Below are positions 36,113-45,588 of a stretch of 64,000 nt of DNA, piece by piece. The notes under the pieces are model-generated. The model searched no databases. It was not told the origin of the DNA and saw only the letters and a list, made by a program, of their open reading frames with translations. Every line of letters begins with the position of its first letter. Within the stretch, counting starts at the first letter, position 1. Made by a program: the position numbers and the translations under genes. The stretch lies in assembly GCA_900317285.1 (NCBI GenBank), contig ONGA01000008.1:62001-126000 (forward strand), written 5' to 3'. Source of the DNA: an uncultured Bacteroidales bacterium (GTDB lineage: Bacteria; Bacteroidota; Bacteroidia; Bacteroidales; P3).

Positions 36113-36984
36113 AGGCGTGTTTGTTTGATGTCTTCCTGCAACTGGTGCTGCAGGGCTTCGGAAGAGTCGAAGCGCACGATGTCGCGCAGGCGGTGGATGA
36201 ATTCGACGGTGACGGTCTGACCGTAGAGGTCGCCGTGGAAGTCGAGGAGGTGCACCTCCAGCAGGGGCTTGTCCACGCCGAAGGTGGGCACGGGGCCGAG
36301 GTTCGCCATGCCGATGCGGTCGCCGATTTTTACGGCATACACGCCGTAGGCGGGCAGCATCTTGCGGGTTTGCGAAAGGTCGATGTTGGCGGTGGGGAAG
36401 CCGAGGGTGTGGCCCACGCCGCGCCCGTGGAGCACGGTGCCGGTGAGAGTGAAGGGACGACCGAGGAGGTTGGCGGTATCCTCCATGGCGCCTTGCGCCA
36501 GGCTTTCGCGGATGCGGGAGGAACTGATGGGCTTGCCGTCGAGCAGGAAGGGCTCGCCGCGCTTGAGGGTGAAGCCCAGGTTGGAGGCCAGCTGCGGCAG
36601 GCGGTCGAAGTCGTCGTTGTTCTTGCTTCCAAAGCGGCTGTCATAGCCCAACAGGAGACTGCGCATCTGCAGCCGGTCATACAGCAGGCGCGCCATCTGG
36701 CAGGCGGAGAGTTGTGCCACCTCGCGGGAGAAGGGCAGCACGGCGACATACTTGGCACCGGCCTCGAAGAGGAGGTGCAGGTGCTCGTCGGGGTCGTCGA
36801 GCCAGTACTCGCTGTCGCGACGGCCGAGCACGAAGGAGGGATGCGATGTCAATGTAACAACCAGAGACACGCCCTTCAGCAGCTCGCGGTGGCCGCGGTG
36901 GACGCCGTCGAAGACGCCGACGGTGACTGCCGTGGGTTCGGGGATGGAAGTGATGGGGCCGTGTATGTCGTAGAGTTGGAACAT
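36103..36984 (-). CDS. ribF: bifunctional riboflavin kinase/FAD synthetase
   Basis: This 293-residue enzyme turns riboflavin into FMN and FAD. The N-terminal nucleotidyltransferase domain shows VGVFDGVHRGHRELL (H-x-G-H motif), a GYDSRFGSKNNDD segment and ISSSRIRESLAQG. The C-terminal kinase domain shows GTVLHGRGVGHTLGFPTANI and VEFIHRLRD. Length is slightly short but both domains are complete. Only one base separates it from the outer-membrane protein gene upstream. No FMN riboswitch was seen. Confidence 0.93.
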   Translation of the reverse strand: MFQLYDIHGPITSIPEPTAVTVGVFDGVHRGHRELLKGVSLVVTLTSHPSFVLGRRDSEYWLDDPDEHLHLLFEAGAKYVAVLPFSREVAQLSACQMARLLYDRLQMRSLLLGYDSRFGSKNNDDFDRLPQLASNLGFTLKRGEPFLLDGKPISSSRIRESLAQGAMEDTANLLGRPFTLTGTVLHGRGVGHTLGFPTANIDLSQTRKMLPAYGVYAVKIGDRIGMANLGPVPTFGVDKPLLEVHLLDFHGDLYGQTVTVEFIHRLRDIVRFDSSEALQHQLQEDIKQTRLWS

Positions 36985-38259
36985 TTAGTGCAGTTTAACG
37001 GTAGGGAAGAACTGGAAAATGGCGCCGAAGGCTATCTGGGTGCGGTGGCCGTAGTCTTTGGTTGTGCCGTCTGCGAAAGTGCCGGTGGAGGGCAGGTAGT
37101 GGTAGAGGGTGCCGTAAAACCTGAGATAACATCCATGGGAATATTCCTTAGGCGACCAGCCCCAGCAGGCATGTAGTGTGATTACCCTTGTACGGTCGAA
37201 CGTCAGCCCCGGAGTGTTGGCCGAGAGGTTGCTGTAATGCCAACTGCCCAGCAAGGGTACGAAGTTTTTGCCATGCCAGTAGCTGGCACTTAACGTCCAG
37301 TGTTTGTCTCTGAATAAGAATTCGGGATAGAGTCCCCAACCGTTGGAGAAGGGTACGTCGGCGTTGCCGTGTTGGTGGTACCACATGGCGCGACAGCTGA
37401 AACTTGTCCAGTTGTAATTTTTCCATAGTTTGCCTACTGCCAAGCCTGCGGCGCCATTGAAGTTGTTGTTGATGTTGTGCGGTACCGACATGTTCTGCCC
37501 GCCCTCGTGCTGCACTACGAAATGAAGGGGCAAGAATAGATGCCACCAGCCATTATCCAATGCTATTTTTAACTCGCTGCTGAGACCGGCAGTGAAGCGT
37601 TCGGGCACGGGACTGCGGTCCCAAATATATTCGCGCCAGTCGCACCACACATCCATATCCACCCAGCGGTTCATATAGGTCAACTGAAAGCCCGTCTCAG
37701 GGTCTCCAACCGTCTTGAGTTCCTGGTTGTACATCGGCCAAGGTAGATTATGGGTGCTCGCATCGAGGCTCCCCAGCGTGAATTTCATTCCAGGGACAAA
37801 ATAAAAGTTGGCCTGTAGCCAAGGAAGCACATGTATCGGTCTCGACACACTATCGTACATAGGGTATACACCATAAGCCGTTGTGGCAGGATAGTCGCTG
37901 GTACCCCAGTAGTTCAGCCAGTGAAATCCTCCATTGATAACAATGTCGGTGTTCGGTTGCCATTCTACATGCGGTCGCAGTACAAAACCCGGCAGCGTGT
38001 AGCCACTCACCCGATCGCCAAAATATTCGTTATCGATGAAAAAGGTATAACCTTCGATATGGAAAAGCACATTGCTGCTGTCCTGCGCTGTCGAGGTGAA
38101 AGGTGAAAGGTGAAAGGTGAGAAAAATTAAAAGAAAGCTCCTACGGAGTATTCCCCGTAGGGGATTACTTTTAATAGCTATTAAGAGATAATGCCTACGG
38201 CATATTTCCCGTAGGGGATTTCTTTTAATAGCAGCGGTATTTTCTTTGTCGGGATTCAC
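36985..38259 (-). CDS. outer-membrane porin-like protein with repeat-derived N-terminus
   Basis: This 424-residue protein starts at a GTG that overlaps the stop of the upstream thioredoxin-like gene (GTGA). Residues 1-40 (IKRNPLREICRR..., IKSNPLRGILRR...) are encoded by two 41-nt double-hairpin repeats at 38138-38232. The hydrophobic signal core LTFHLSPFTSTAQ comes from a 7-nt repeat at 38094-38121. The mature part is a Trp/Tyr-rich beta-barrel (HVEWQPNTDIVINGGFHW, WLQANFYFVPGMKFTLG, FSCRAMWYHQH) ending in IFQFFPTVKLH. No in-frame ATG lies nearer the signal core. The family is unrecognised; it may be a porin or glycan-uptake barrel. Confidence 0.7.
   Translation of the reverse strand: MNPDKENTAAIKRNPLREICRRHYLLIAIKSNPLRGILRRSFLLIFLTFHLSPFTSTAQDSSNVLFHIEGYTFFIDNEYFGDRVSGYTLPGFVLRPHVEWQPNTDIVINGGFHWLNYWGTSDYPATTAYGVYPMYDSVSRPIHVLPWLQANFYFVPGMKFTLGSLDASTHNLPWPMYNQELKTVGDPETGFQLTYMNRWVDMDVWCDWREYIWDRSPVPERFTAGLSSELKIALDNGWWHLFLPLHFVVQHEGGQNMSVPHNINNNFNGAAGLAVGKLWKNYNWTSFSCRAMWYHQHGNADVPFSNGWGLYPEFLFRDKHWTLSASYWHGKNFVPLLGSWHYSNLSANTPGLTFDRTRVITLHACWGWSPKEYSHGCYLRFYGTLYHYLPSTGTFADGTTKDYGHRTQIAFGAIFQFFPTVKLH
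38094..38121. repeat. in-gene 7-nt repeat, 4 units (AGGTGAA)
   Basis: Four heptamers AGGTGAA/AGGTGAG encode, on the minus strand, the hydrophobic core of a signal peptide. Confidence 0.9.
38138..38232. repeat. two 41-nt double-hairpin repeats
   Basis: Units 38138-38178 and 38192-38232 each hold two short palindromes: CTCC-TAC-GGAG plus CCCC-GTA-GGGG in one, TGCC-TAC-GGCA plus CCC-GTA-GGG in the other. Both end in the same T/A-rich tail TTTTAATAGC. The first stem differs between units by paired changes, so the hairpin seems conserved. They are translated as part of the porin-like gene. Confidence 0.8.
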
Positions 38260-39359
38260 TTCTTCAGGGCTTCCTTGATGGCTTCCTCGATGGCGGTGCT
38301 ACGCAGGTCGCGGGCAAGGATGGTGCCGTCGGGGGCGATGAGCATGATTTGCGGGATGCTGTTGACGCCGTAGGTGTCGGTGGCGTTGCGGGTGGAGTCG
38401 ACGAGCTGGGGATAGGTGATGCCGAGGTCGGCCACGACTTTCTCGTGGGCAGCCTTGCGTGCTTCTGCGTCGCCACGCTCCCACACATTGAGGCCCACGA
38501 TGACGAGGCCTTTGGCCTGGTATTTCTTCCAGAGGGGGACGAGGTTGTCCTTGATCTCGGCCCGGCAGGGGCCGCACCAGGAGGCGTAGAAGTCGACCAA
38601 GGCGAGCTTGCCGTCGATGAGGTCGCTCAGCTTGCCGTCGAGGCCCTGGATGTCGGTGTAGTGCTTGCCGACAGCGGTGGCGTCGGCAGCACGCAGCTGG
38701 TTGAGTTTCGCCTGCACTTTCTTGTTGTTTGCCACCACGGGTTTGGCGGCGCTGACGATGCTGTCGAGCTCACGGTAGGTGAGTTTGCCCATCTGGGCGA
38801 TGGTTTCCATGGCTTTGGCACCCAGGATGTTGTCGTTGTTTTCGTTGTAGAGTTTCCAGTTGGCGTCGAGGATGCGGGAGCAGCCCAGAGCGTCGAGGCT
38901 GTCGAGGATGCGCTCGGCTTCGGCACGTGCTTCGGCGTTGGGGGCGCTGTAGTAGAGGGGGATGTATTCTTCCATTTGTTTCTCGATGTCGCTGATGTCG
39001 TAGCTTTTCGAGAATGCCCGCATGCGGTCGTTGAGGAGGGTGCCGCCCACGCTGTCGTTCTTGATGACGATGGTGCCGGGTTCGACGATGAGGCCTGTGA
39101 GGAATTCAACTGCCTCGCACTCCACGATGGCGGTCCAGGGCTCCTCGACGGTGCCCTTGAAGGAGAATTTGCCGTTGGTGACCACAGTGCTGTCGACGGG
39201 GGCTGCCGGTTCGGCGTCGAGGTTGATGAGGTAGACTGTCTTGCCGTTTATCTCGGGGTTGTCGACGGTGCCGTCGATGGTGAATTGGTTCTTGTTGGCA
39301 CAGCTGCCCAGGAGGGCGATAACTGCCACGGTGCAAAGGATTTGGAAAGTTTTTTTCAT
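38256..39359 (-). CDS. TlpA-like thiol-disulfide lipoprotein
   Basis: This 367-residue protein starts at the ATG at 39359; further upstream codons fall in the promoter. It has a lipoprotein signal with lipobox LGSC (Cys 20). Residues about 25-115 form a DUF4369-like beta domain (FTIDGTVDNPEINGKTVYL, GKFSFKGTVEEP). A helical linker follows, then a TlpA/thioredoxin domain with ALVDFYASWCGPCRAEI and the cis-Pro segment NSIPQIMLIAPDG. It probably reduces or rearranges disulfides in the periplasm. The promoter -7 box CAAAAATA (minus-strand TATTTTTG) is at 39385-39392, immediately behind repeat element copy B. Its stop overlaps the porin-like gene start. Confidence 0.87.
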   Translation of the reverse strand: MKKTFQILCTVAVIALLGSCANKNQFTIDGTVDNPEINGKTVYLINLDAEPAAPVDSTVVTNGKFSFKGTVEEPWTAIVECEAVEFLTGLIVEPGTIVIKNDSVGGTLLNDRMRAFSKSYDISDIEKQMEEYIPLYYSAPNAEARAEAERILDSLDALGCSRILDANWKLYNENNDNILGAKAMETIAQMGKLTYRELDSIVSAAKPVVANNKKVQAKLNQLRAADATAVGKHYTDIQGLDGKLSDLIDGKLALVDFYASWCGPCRAEIKDNLVPLWKKYQAKGLVIVGLNVWERGDAEARKAAHEKVVADLGITYPQLVDSTRNATDTYGVNSIPQIMLIAPDGTILARDLRSTAIEEAIKEALKK

Positions 39360-39384
39360 TGTACTATTGTTAATAATGAGGATG

Positions 39385-39392
39385 CAAAAATA
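39385..39392 (-). promoter_or_regulatory. -7 box of the TlpA-like gene
   Basis: On the minus strand TATTTTTG lies 25 nt upstream of the ATG. It occupies the same position relative to repeat copy B that the ffh -7 box has to copy A. Confidence 0.6.
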
Positions 39393-39401
39393 CAAATATT
39401 T

Positions 39402-39677
39402 TAGTAGTTAAAGTAGTTAAAAGTAGTTAAAGGGCAAATGGAACAGAAAAATCTTCGTATCTTTGCAAGTGCAAAACGGGATGGAAAATCCAGGTGAAAA
39501 TCAAAGTAGGCGCTGAATTACAGGGAGATGCATTTTTCTGTCGCTGATTTTCAAAACAATACATTGCATTAATTCACAAAAAACTATGTCCGGTAGGTCT
39601 ATGCTAGGTCTATGGTACCTCTATTGTAACTCTATGGTAGGTCTATGGATGATAGTATGTCGCTCCTATGTCGTACC
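39402..39677 (-). repeat. dispersed 277-bp element, copy B (inverted)
   Basis: This is the reverse complement of the 18688-18965 element. It contains 11-nt units (39594-39648 and 39656-39699, the latter running past the element's homologous end), the GAAAATCA and TGATTTTC arms 41 nt apart, and the TTTGCACTTGCAAAG segment. On the plus strand a TATCTTTG box at about 39457 faces outward through the element towards guaB; copy A has the equivalent TACCTTTG. Confidence 0.85.
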
Positions 39678-39777
39678 TTGGATTTACCTATGACACGAGG
39701 GGGAGGTGAATGGGTGGTCGGAAGGGCGGAAATTGGGGCGGTGGAAAACTTTTTTTTTCTATATTTAAAAAAAGTCG
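39678..39777. other. spacer between repeat copy B and guaB promoter
   Basis: The last 11-nt units reach about 39699. A G-rich then T/A-rich stretch leads to the guaB promoter. No gene was seen. Confidence 0.6.
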
Positions 39778-39785
39778 TATTTTTG
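39778..39785 (+). promoter_or_regulatory. -7 box of the guaB promoter
   Basis: TATTTTTG lies 34 nt before the guaB ATG and follows a T/A-rich stretch. No TTTG is visible 19 nt upstream. Confidence 0.6.
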
Positions 39786-39819
39786 CAAATTAATTTTGTT
39801 GAATAAAATTTGCGCAATT

Positions 39820-41292
39820 ATGTATACAGACACAACTAAATTCATCGGCGAAGGCCTTACTTATGACGACGTTCTGTTGGTTCCCGCCTACTCGGAAGTG
39901 CTTCCGAGGGAGGTGACCGTGGCGTCACGTTTTTCGAAGAATATCATGTTGAACACCCCCTTGGTGTCGGCGGCAATGGACACTGTGACCGAGGCCGCGA
40001 TGGCCATCGGCATGGCCCAGGAGGGCGGCATCGGTGTGCTGCACAAGAATATGAGCATCGAGCGCCAGGCGAACGAGGTGCGCAAGGTGAAGCGTGCCGA
40101 GAACGGCATGATTATCGACCCCGTGACGCTGAACAAGGACGCGCTGGTGAAGGACGCGCTGCGTCTGATGGAGGAGTACGGCATTGGCGGTATTCCCATT
40201 GTGGATGAGAACAAGATGCTTATCGGCATGGTGACGAACCGCGACCTGCGTTTCGAGCGCGACATGGAGCGTCCGCTGAGCGAGATCATGATCACGAAGC
40301 TTATCACGACGCATGTGGGCACCACTTTCGCCGAGGCTACCGATATTCTGCAGCAGCATAAGATTGAGAAGCTGCCCGTGGTGAACGAGAAGGGCCAGTT
40401 TATGGGCCTTATCACTTACCGCGACATTATGAAGACCAAGGAGCGCCCGATGGCCTGCAAGGACTCGAACGGCCGCCTGCGTGTGGCAGCGGGTGTGGGC
40501 ATCACGCCCGACATGATGGACCGCGTCGACGCGCTGGTGAAGGCCGGTGCCGACGCCATCGTCATCGATACCGCCCACGGCCACAGCATCCGCGTGGTGG
40601 AAGCCCTGAAGAAGGTGAAGAGCGCCTATAAGGATATCGACGTGGTGGTGGGCAACATTGCCACCGGCGAGGCCGCCCTGATGCTGGCCGAGGCCGGTGC
40701 CGACGCCATCAAGGTGGGTATCGGACCAGGAAGTATCTGCTCGACGCGTATCGTCGCCGGTATCGGTGTGCCGCAGCTGACCGCCGTGTGCGAGGTGTGC
40801 GGTGCCCTGAAGCAGAAGGGTTACGATGTGCCTGTGATTGCCGACGGCGGTATCCGCTACAGCGGCGACATTGTGAAGGCCCTGGCCGCCGGTGCGAGCA
40901 GCATCATGGTGGGCAGCCTTGTGGCCGGTGTGGATGAGGCTCCGGGCGAGACCATCATCTTCGAGGGCCGCAAGTTCAAGAGCTACCGCGGCATGGGCTC
41001 GCTGGAGGCTATGCAGAGCGGCTCGAAGGACCGTTATTTCCAGGACAAGGAGACCGACGCCAAGAAGCTTGTTCCCGAAGGCGTGGTGGGTCGCGTGCCC
41101 TACAAGGGTACCCTCAGCGAGGTGCTGTACCAGATGGTCGGCGGCCTGAAAGCCGGCATGGGCTACACTGGCAGCCGCACGATTACCGACCTGCAGCAGG
41201 CGAAGTTTATCCGCATCACCGCCGCCGGCCGCACGGAGAGCCACCCGCACGATATCGCCATCACCCGCGAGGCACCGAATTATTCGAGATAA
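39820..41292 (+). CDS. guaB: inosine-5'-monophosphate dehydrogenase
   Basis: This 490-residue enzyme oxidises IMP to XMP, the committed step to GMP. The ATG at 39820 is chosen because [29 protein letters not shown] is the usual start. A TTG start 24 nt upstream is unlikely. Two CBS domains lie at about 95-215 ([48 protein letters not shown]). The catalytic loop shows [15 protein letters not shown], followed by [13 protein letters not shown] and the flap region [10 protein letters not shown]. Length is standard. It is transcribed away from the TlpA-like gene across repeat copy B. Confidence 0.96.
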   Translation: MYTDTTKFIGEGLTYDDVLLVPAYSEVLPREVTVASRFSKNIMLNTPLVSAAMDTVTEAAMAIGMAQEGGIGVLHKNMSIERQANEVRKVKRAENGMIIDPVTLNKDALVKDALRLMEEYGIGGIPIVDENKMLIGMVTNRDLRFERDMERPLSEIMITKLITTHVGTTFAEATDILQQHKIEKLPVVNEKGQFMGLITYRDIMKTKERPMACKDSNGRLRVAAGVGITPDMMDRVDALVKAGADAIVIDTAHGHSIRVVEALKKVKSAYKDIDVVVGNIATGEAALMLAEAGADAIKVGIGPGSICSTRIVAGIGVPQLTAVCEVCGALKQKGYDVPVIADGGIRYSGDIVKALAAGASSIMVGSLVAGVDEAPGETIIFEGRKFKSYRGMGSLEAMQSGSKDRYFQDKETDAKKLVPEGVVGRVPYKGTLSEVLYQMVGGLKAGMGYTGSRTITDLQQAKFIRITAAGRTESHPHDIAITREAPNYSR

Positions 41293-41328
41293 GATTTTGT
41301 AGTTCAAGAAGTACAGTAGTTCAGACAA

Positions 41329-43413
41329 ATGAAGAAGATATTTTTGGCTGCGGCCATTCTTTCGCTTTCGACTATCAATTTCCAACTGTCCGCACAGACC
41401 AGCGACCCCGTGGTGCTGGAGGTGGGGGGCAAGGCTATCCGCCAGAGCGAGTTCATGAAAGACTTCATGAATACCGTCGGCAACAGCCTCAACGCCAAGC
41501 CCGACATCACCGCCGCCGACAAGCGCCGCGAGCTGGACGAGTATGTGGAACTCTATGCCAACTTCCGCGCCAAGGATCTTGATGCCCGCAGCTTGGGCAT
41601 GGATACCGAGGAGGGGCTCCAGAAGGAGCTCAGCCGCTATCGCACCGAGCTTGCGGCACCGTATCTGATTGATTCCGCCGTTGCACAGCGCATCCTGCGC
41701 AACGCTTATGAGCACAACCGCTACACGCTCCACGCCGCCCACATCCTGGTGCAGGTGCGTCCCGGCGCATCGCCCGCCGACACCCTCGAGGCCTACCAGC
41801 GCGCCATGGGCTACCGCGAGCGTGCGCTGAAGGGAGAGGACTTCTTCGCCCTGTCGTCGGAAGAGGTGCACCGCGTGCAGCCCGACGCCCCGAAGAACGA
41901 GTATGAGGGCGAGTTGAACTGCTTCACGGCTTTCGACATGGTGTATCCTTTCGAGGAAGGCGCCTATGCCCTGAAGGAGGGAGAGATAAGCATGCCGGTG
42001 CGCAGCCGTTTCGGATACCATATCATCAAGCTCATCGACAAGATGGAGCTGTATGGCAGGCTGACGCTGCAGCACATTTGGGTTAGCAACAAGAACGACG
42101 AACTGGGCATCAACGAGATGTACAACCGCCTGCAGGAGGGTGTGCCGTTCGAGATGGTGGCACGCCAGAGCGACGACATGTCGACCTCGGACAAGGGCGG
42201 CTACATTGTCGACGCCATGCCTTCGCAGCTGCCGCACGAATATGTGAAGGTGTTGGCAGGATTGAAAGAAGGCGAATACTCGGCCCCGTTCCTGACCCGC
42301 TATGGATGGCATATCGTGCGCCTGGTGAAGAAGGAGCAGATGCCCACTTTTGAGGAGCTGGTGCCGCTGTACCGCCAGCGCCTGTCGCGTGACCCGCGCG
42401 GCGAGATGTCGAAGAAATCCTTTGCCGTGACGGCCCGCAAGAAATACAACATGGTGGACTACACCCAGATGAAACAGGCTGCCGGCAAGCGCAAAGGCAA
42501 GAAGAAACAGCCCGTGAAGATGATGGCATCGCTCGACGAGCTGGTGTCGATAATCAACGACTCGGTCTTCCGCGGCCAGTGGCGCTACGACGAGAGCGCC
42601 CTCACCGACCTGCGCCCGCTGGCGAAGCTGAAGGACAAGGAATACAACGCGCTCGACGTGGCACGCTACATCCACAGCCACCAGAAACGCGAAGGCAAGG
42701 TGGAAGCATCCTACTATGTGCGCGAACGCTACAACGACTTCCTCGACAGCGTGGCTGTCGCCTATGCCGACTCGCAGCTTGAGAACGAGTACCCCGACTT
42801 TGCCGGTATCATCGACGAATACCGTCGCGGCTTGATGATTTTCAACTACAACGAAAAGATGATCTGGCGCAAGGCCGTCGATGACAGCATTGGATTTGCA
42901 CAGTTCTACGAGCGTGAGAGCCAGAAGAAACGCCTCGACAATCCCGATGATTCGCTCTTCTTCTGGCAGTCGCGGGCCCGTGTGGTAATCACCGAGGTGG
43001 AAAACCGCAACTGCCTCGATGCCGAGAAAGCCGTCAAGATGGTGAAGAAAGCCCTGAAGAAAGACATGGGCACCACAGAGATGCGCGAAATGCTGACGGA
43101 GAAGGTTGACGCGAACAAGTGCAACAGTCGTGAGCCGGTGCACATCTATGTGGATCTCATTGAGCAGAACCACCAGACCCTGCTGACCGACGAGCAGTGG
43201 AAGCCCGGCGTGTATACCACGCCCGTGGCCTTCGGCTACCGCATAGTGGCTGTGCAGTCGATACTGCCGCCGACCCTGAAAGCCCAGATGGAGGCTCGCG
43301 GATACTACCTGAGTGCTTGGCAGAACGAGGTGGAGCGGCAGTTGATTGCCGACCTCCGCGCCAAGTACAATGTCAAGATACACAGGGATGTTGTCGACAA
43401 AATCACTTATTAA
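41329..43413 (+). CDS. periplasmic peptidyl-prolyl isomerase with two parvulin domains
   Basis: This 694-residue protein has a signal peptide (ending QLSAQ) and a SurA-like N-terminal helical region. Two parvulin (PpiC) domains follow: one around 130-250 (HAAHILVQVRPGASPADT ... FGYHIIKLIDK) and one around 240-345 (LQHIWVSNKNDELG ... YGWHIVRLVKK). A long C-terminal helical region follows with a basic stretch (GKRKGKKKQPVK near 390). It should chaperone or isomerise outer-membrane proteins in the periplasm. It begins a run of five tightly coupled genes; the following gene starts inside its last codons. The spacer before it holds 8-nt phrase repeats. Confidence 0.85.
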   Translation: MKKIFLAAAILSLSTINFQLSAQTSDPVVLEVGGKAIRQSEFMKDFMNTVGNSLNAKPDITAADKRRELDEYVELYANFRAKDLDARSLGMDTEEGLQKELSRYRTELAAPYLIDSAVAQRILRNAYEHNRYTLHAAHILVQVRPGASPADTLEAYQRAMGYRERALKGEDFFALSSEEVHRVQPDAPKNEYEGELNCFTAFDMVYPFEEGAYALKEGEISMPVRSRFGYHIIKLIDKMELYGRLTLQHIWVSNKNDELGINEMYNRLQEGVPFEMVARQSDDMSTSDKGGYIVDAMPSQLPHEYVKVLAGLKEGEYSAPFLTRYGWHIVRLVKKEQMPTFEELVPLYRQRLSRDPRGEMSKKSFAVTARKKYNMVDYTQMKQAAGKRKGKKKQPVKMMASLDELVSIINDSVFRGQWRYDESALTDLRPLAKLKDKEYNALDVARYIHSHQKREGKVEASYYVRERYNDFLDSVAVAYADSQLENEYPDFAGIIDEYRRGLMIFNYNEKMIWRKAVDDSIGFAQFYERESQKKRLDNPDDSLFFWQSRARVVITEVENRNCLDAEKAVKMVKKALKKDMGTTEMREMLTEKVDANKCNSREPVHIYVDLIEQNHQTLLTDEQWKPGVYTTPVAFGYRIVAVQSILPPTLKAQMEARGYYLSAWQNEVERQLIADLRAKYNVKIHRDVVDKITY

Positions 43414-44248
43414 ACTCCTGGGAGCCTGTCTGCTGACAGCCTGTGGGACATCGGTTGACGATACACCGGTGGTTGCCAGCGTGTATGGTCACGAACTGCA
43501 CCAGTCGGCGCTTTCGGGTCTTGTGCCCGAGGGAGTGTCCTCGGAGGACAGTGCCGCCATAGTCGACAACTACATCGACCAGTGGATACGGCAGACGGTG
43601 ATACTCGACAAGGCGGAGCGCAACATCAAGGAGGACTTCAGCCGCGAACTGCAGGAATACAAGAACACCCTGCTCACCTATGCCTACGAACGCCAGATAG
43701 TCGACCAACTGCTGGATACCAATGTCAGCGAAAGCCAGATAGAAGAATATTACGCACAGCACCGCGGGGATTTTCTGCTGAAGAGCAGTATCGTAAAGGC
43801 TGTGTATGTGATGGCGCCGCACAAGTCGCCCGCTATCGGCAAACTGAAGAGTGTGGCGTCGAAGCACAATTTTGATGACAATGAAATCGTGGAGATGGAG
43901 GAGATAGCATCGCGCAACGGGTTGCGGGGCTATTACGGTGCCGACACGTGGATACCGTTCTTTACCCTCCAGTCGTCGGTGCCCATCACCACCTACAACG
44001 AGACTCTGTTCTTGAAGCAGAACCGAACCATCGTGCTCAACGACGACTCGCTGACCTATATTGTGCGCATTGTCGACTACAAGGTGAGCGACGAAATTGC
44101 GCCGCTGGAGACGCTGACCGAAAATATCAGGGCAATCCTATTGAACCATAGAAAAATAGAAGTACTGGACAAACTCCACGCCGATTTGCTGAAAGAGGCT
44201 GAGGAGGGTGGTCATGTGAAACGAAAAAAAACTAAAGAAGACAAATGA
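43388..44248 (+). CDS. SurA-N-like periplasmic chaperone lipoprotein
   Basis: This 286-residue protein starts at the ATG at 43388, 26 nt before the upstream stop. That start gives a compact lipoprotein signal, MLSTKSLIKLLGACLLTAC, with lipobox Cys 19; earlier starts would place an unsuitable stretch ahead of it. The mature part is a helical SurA N-like domain (VASVYGHELHQSALSGL, VDNYIDQWIRQTVILDKAE) and a C-terminal beta segment. I see no clear parvulin motif, so it probably acts as a chaperone rather than an isomerase. It is coupled to the SurA-like gene by ATGA. Confidence 0.75.
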   Translation: MLSTKSLIKLLGACLLTACGTSVDDTPVVASVYGHELHQSALSGLVPEGVSSEDSAAIVDNYIDQWIRQTVILDKAERNIKEDFSRELQEYKNTLLTYAYERQIVDQLLDTNVSESQIEEYYAQHRGDFLLKSSIVKAVYVMAPHKSPAIGKLKSVASKHNFDDNEIVEMEEIASRNGLRGYYGADTWIPFFTLQSSVPITTYNETLFLKQNRTIVLNDDSLTYIVRIVDYKVSDEIAPLETLTENIRAILLNHRKIEVLDKLHADLLKEAEEGGHVKRKKTKEDK

Positions 44249-45588
44249 AGAAAATATTGCTGACCGTATTTGCCGTGGGGCTGTGGCTCCCCCTCAGTGC
44301 CCAGAACGGGACGCTGGTGGACGGCGTTGCCGCCGTGGTGGGTAAAAATATCGTGAAATATTCTGATATCGAACGCTCGTATGCACAGATGCGCGTGCGT
44401 TCAGGTGCCGGTGACGCCTTCAAGAACCGCTGCGCCATCCTGGAGAACCTGATACTCTCGCAACTGCTTGTACACAAGGGTGAGGTGGACAGCGTGGAGG
44501 TGTCGGACGACGACGTGAAGCAGTACCTCGACTACTATCTGAAAGCCGACCTGCGCCAGTATGGCAGCAAGGAAGCACTGCGCGAGGCCACAGGTTTCAC
44601 TTATGATGAACTCAAGGAACAGTACGAGCGCATGATACGCAACAACCTGCTCAGCCGCCGTGTGGAGTACCAGATTACTGAGAATGTGAAGGTGACCCCT
44701 GCCGAGGTGACCACGTTCTTCAATAGCCTGCCTGCCGACAGCCTGCCGATGATGCCGGAACGCTATGAGTTGTCGGAAATCGTCATCGAGCCTGCCATCT
44801 CCGAAGAAGAGCGCGACCGCGTGCGCACTGAACTGGCGGGGCTTCGCGAGCGTGTGCTCAAGGGCGAGAAATTCTCGATGCTTGCCACCCTCTATTCTCA
44901 GGACCCGGGTTCCGCCAAGAAAGGCGGCGAACTGGGATTCTTCTCGCGCGGCGAGATGGTGGGAGAGTTCGAGTCGGCAGCTTTTGCACTGAAACCCGGC
45001 GAGGTGTCGCCCATCATCGAGACCCAGTTTGGATTTCATATTATCCAACTTATCGAGCGTCGTGGCAATACCGTCAATGCCCGCCATATTCTCATTGTTC
45101 CCAAAGTGTCGTCGGCCGACCTGCTCAAAGCGCGTATGAAACTCGACAGCTTGGCTACCGAGATACGTGGCGGCCACATCTCTTTCGAGGATGCCGCGCG
45201 ACAGTATAGCACCGCCAAGAACGCAAAACAGGGAGGCACCGTCACCAACCCCAACGACGGTAGCGGACGCTTCACCGCCGATGAGGTTAAGGAACGTTAC
45301 TTTAATGTGGGACTCAATGGCATGGACGCGGGACAGATTTCGAACGCCATGAGCATGAAGACCGAGGAAAATCGCGATGCCTACCGCATCGTGCGCCTCA
45401 ACAAGAAACACCCCGCCCACAAAGCCAATTTGACTGACGACTACGACAACATCTACAATGCCGCCCTTGTCGATGCCAAGCAGAAATACATGCGCGAATG
45501 GGCACGCAGACAAGCCAAAAGCACTTATATCAAACTTGCCGACGAGTATTGTAATTGTTCTTTTGAAAACTTACTGATAAACAAATGA
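44245..45588 (+). CDS. SurA-like peptidyl-prolyl isomerase/chaperone
   Basis: This 447-residue protein has a signal peptide (LPLSAQ) and a SurA N-domain ([35 protein letters not shown]). Two parvulin-type domains follow, at about 170-275 ([14 protein letters not shown] ... [13 protein letters not shown]) and 275-385 ([13 protein letters not shown]). SurA escorts outer-membrane barrels through the periplasm, fitting the many barrel genes in this window. It overlaps both neighbours by ATGA. The overall length and domain order match E. coli SurA. Confidence 0.9.
   Translation: MKKILLTVFAVGLWLPLSAQNGTLVDGVAAVVGKNIVKYSDIERSYAQMRVRSGAGDAFKNRCAILENLILSQLLVHKGEVDSVEVSDDDVKQYLDYYLKADLRQYGSKEALREATGFTYDELKEQYERMIRNNLLSRRVEYQITENVKVTPAEVTTFFNSLPADSLPMMPERYELSEIVIEPAISEEERDRVRTELAGLRERVLKGEKFSMLATLYSQDPGSAKKGGELGFFSRGEMVGEFESAAFALKPGEVSPIIETQFGFHIIQLIERRGNTVNARHILIVPKVSSADLLKARMKLDSLATEIRGGHISFEDAARQYSTAKNAKQGGTVTNPNDGSGRFTADEVKERYFNVGLNGMDAGQISNAMSMKTEENRDAYRIVRLNKKHPAHKANLTDDYDNIYNAALVDAKQKYMREWARRQAKSTYIKLADEYCNCSFENLLINK

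Noticed and set aside
36985..36999. FMN riboswitch controlling ribF
   Set aside because: Only one base separates ribF from the gene upstream and no such fold lies in that gene's end.
39925..43383. Very long minus-strand open frame opposite guaB and the isomerase gene
   Set aside because: It is antisense to two clear genes, its translation has no recognisable domain, and such frames are common opposite GC-rich genes.
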